This document shows, piece after piece, positions 6,390-7,145 of a stretch of DNA of 7,145 nucleotides (within the stretch, counting starts at the first letter, position 1; each line of letters opens with the position of its first letter). Origin of the DNA: Actinomycetota bacterium (GTDB taxonomy: Bacteria; Actinomycetota; Actinomycetes; Nanopelagicales; Nanopelagicaceae); the NCBI GenBank assembly GCA_010032085.1, contig RGYL01000039.1, positions 1 through 7,145 on the forward strand, written 5' to 3'. Both the position numbers and the translations under genes were made by a program. The notes under the pieces are model-generated. The model had not been told where the DNA came from. It was given only the letters and a program-made list of their open reading frames with translations, and did no database searches.

Positions 6390-7145
6390 CTATCCCTTTA
6401 CAGCTTTAGCGAGCGCATCAGCACGCCCGGTTTTTTCCCAATTAAACTCTGGAAGCTCCCGACCGAAATGTCCGTAGGCGCTAGTTTTTCTATAGATTGG
6501 TCGGAGTAAATCTAAGTCACGAATTATCGCGGCCGGTCTTAAGTCAAAGACAGCAAGAACTGCATCAGAAATCTGACTTGCTGGCACTTTCTCTGTTCCG
6601 AAAGTTTCCACAAATAACCCGACTGGATGCGCCTTTCCAATTGCATAAGCAACTTGCACCTCGCATCGATCTGCAAGGCCTGCGGCTACTACGTTCTTCG
6701 CAACCCAGCGCATCGCATAAGCAGCGCTCCGATCGACTTTCGATGGATCTTTTCCGCTGAACGCTCCACCGCCATGACGAGCCATACCGCCATAAGTGTC
6801 CACAATAATTTTTCGCCCCGTCAAACCCGCGTCGCCCATTGGTCCGCCGATTACAAATCGACCAGTCGGATTTACCAAGGTCTTCATTCCGTCAAATGGA
6901 ATATCAAATGTTTTAAGAACCGGCTTCATGACAAGTTCTATGACATCAGGAGTCATCTTCTTAGCAATGTCAATCTCTGGTGAATGCTGAGAGGAGATTA
7001 CGACCGTATCTACACGCACCGCTCTATCACCGTCGTATTCGATGGTTACCTGTGTTTTGCCATCTGGTCTTAAGTAGCCTAATTGACCATTTTTGCGTAG
7101 CGCTGTAAGTCGTTCTGCGAGTCGATGAGCGATAGCGATAGGAAG
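6390..7145 (-). CDS. metK: S-adenosylmethionine synthetase, C-terminal part (5' end beyond window)
   Basis: MetK makes S-adenosylmethionine from methionine and ATP in the cytoplasm. The reading frame is open to the right edge of the window, giving 251 visible residues; the family is about 390-405 long, so roughly the first 150 are missing. The stretch from the edge to 7020 encodes typical MetK sequence (YLRPDGKTQVTIEYDG) and joins RVDTVVISSQH without a stop, so the in-frame GTG at 7019 is an internal valine, not a start. The ATP/phosphate-binding segment GPMGDAGLTGRK lies at 6845-6810. The second family signature GGGAFSGKD lies at 6773-6747, followed by PSKVDRSAAYA. The Asp of GDAG, the Arg-Lys of TGRK, the Lys of SGKD and the Lys/Asp of PSKVD match catalytic positions known from E. 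coli MetK. It ends with TAG five bases before priA. Any SAM-responsive leader would lie outside the window. Identity is secure. Confidence 0.97.
   Translation of the reverse strand, partial: LPIAIAHRLAERLTALRKNGQLGYLRPDGKTQVTIEYDGDRAVRVDTVVISSQHSPEIDIAKKMTPDVIELVMKPVLKTFDIPFDGMKTLVNPTGRFVIGGPMGDAGLTGRKIIVDTYGGMARHGGGAFSGKDPSKVDRSAAYAMRWVAKNVVAAGLADRCEVQVAYAIGKAHPVGLFVETFGTEKVPASQISDAVLAVFDLRPAAIIRDLDLLRPIYRKTSAYGHFGRELPEFNWEKTGRADALAKAVKG
6393..6399 (-). promoter_or_regulatory. Ribosome binding site of priA, inside the end of metK
   Basis: AAAGGGA lies eight bases before the priA ATG (6384-6382) and overlaps the last codons of metK. It fixes the priA start. The GGGA of this site can pair with TCCC at 6388-6385 around a TAGT loop that contains part of the metK stop codon. 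Ribosomes finishing metK would open such a small hairpin, so translational coupling is possible; that is inference. Confidence 0.6.

Larger units (their letters stand above)
47..7145 (-). other. Co-directional housekeeping gene cluster, probable operon
   Basis: Eight genes run the same way with junctions of +5, +13, +1, -8 (if rsmB starts at 3162), +17, +31 and -1 bases from metK to hisG. No rho-independent terminator (GC stem followed by T-run) is visible at any junction, and no gap is long enough for a clear promoter plus leader. A single transcript started upstream of or inside metK is therefore the simplest reading, though promoters inside genes cannot be excluded. The order is the actinobacterial metK-priA-def-fmt-rsmB-rpe block fused directly to hisE-hisG. 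Confidence 0.65.

Noticed and set aside
6627..6983. Plus-strand open frame of 118 codons
   Set aside because: It is antisense to the most conserved part of metK, with no recognisable motif or family resemblance.
6390..7019. A 209-residue MetK-like frame starting at GTG 7019
   Set aside because: The frame continues upstream without a stop to the window edge and encodes conserved MetK residues, so this GTG is an internal valine and the gene is simply cut by the window.
1..7145. Mobile element, CRISPR array, tRNA or rRNA, riboswitch, or hidden new system
   Set aside because: Nearly every base belongs to recognised housekeeping genes; I saw no repeat arrays, transposase motifs, terminal repeats, tRNA-like folds or leader-length gaps.

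Overview
The window is a compact run of housekeeping genes, all on the minus strand. In transcription order (right to left) they are metK (5' end cut off by the window edge), priA, def, fmt, rsmB, rpe, hisE and hisG. The order metK-priA-(def)-fmt-rsmB-rpe, with hisE-hisG further down, is a known actinobacterial arrangement. The degenerate PriA, the HisE sequence style and the C-terminus of HisG also look actinobacterial. Base composition is moderate, roughly the mid-40s percent GC by eye, far below Streptomyces or Mycobacterium. Gene packing is extreme: no gap between genes exceeds 31 bases. Together these suggest a streamlined, probably planktonic actinobacterium, for example of the freshwater acI/Nanopelagicales type. 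The lineage is inference.

Layout by region. 7145-6390 is the C-terminal two thirds of S-adenosylmethionine synthetase. 6384-4630 is a PriA homologue without helicase ATPase motifs but with all eight zinc cysteines. 4616-4056 is peptide deformylase, followed one base later by methionyl-tRNA formyltransferase from a TTG start (4054-3155). RsmB, the 16S rRNA m5C967 methyltransferase, overlaps the end of fmt (about 3162-1888). Ribulose-phosphate 3-epimerase is at 1870-1208. HisE (TTG start, 1176-904) and HisG (904-47) are joined by a TAATG stop/start overlap. Bases 46-1 may hold the beginning of another gene that runs off the window.

How they fit together: Fmt adds, and Def removes, the formyl group of initiator methionine. 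RsmB matures 16S rRNA using the SAM made by MetK. Rpe links the pentose phosphate pathway to ribose-phosphate, and PRPP made from that is the substrate of HisG; HisE performs the second histidine step. Spacing and Shine-Dalgarno placement fit one polycistronic transcript with translational coupling, whose promoter lies outside the window.

I found no mobile element, CRISPR array, RNA gene, riboswitch or new defence-like system. The points most worth a second look are the ATPase-less PriA, the absence of the riboflavin genes usually found between rpe and hisE in actinobacteria, and the non-ATG starts that decide where fmt, hisE and rsmB begin.
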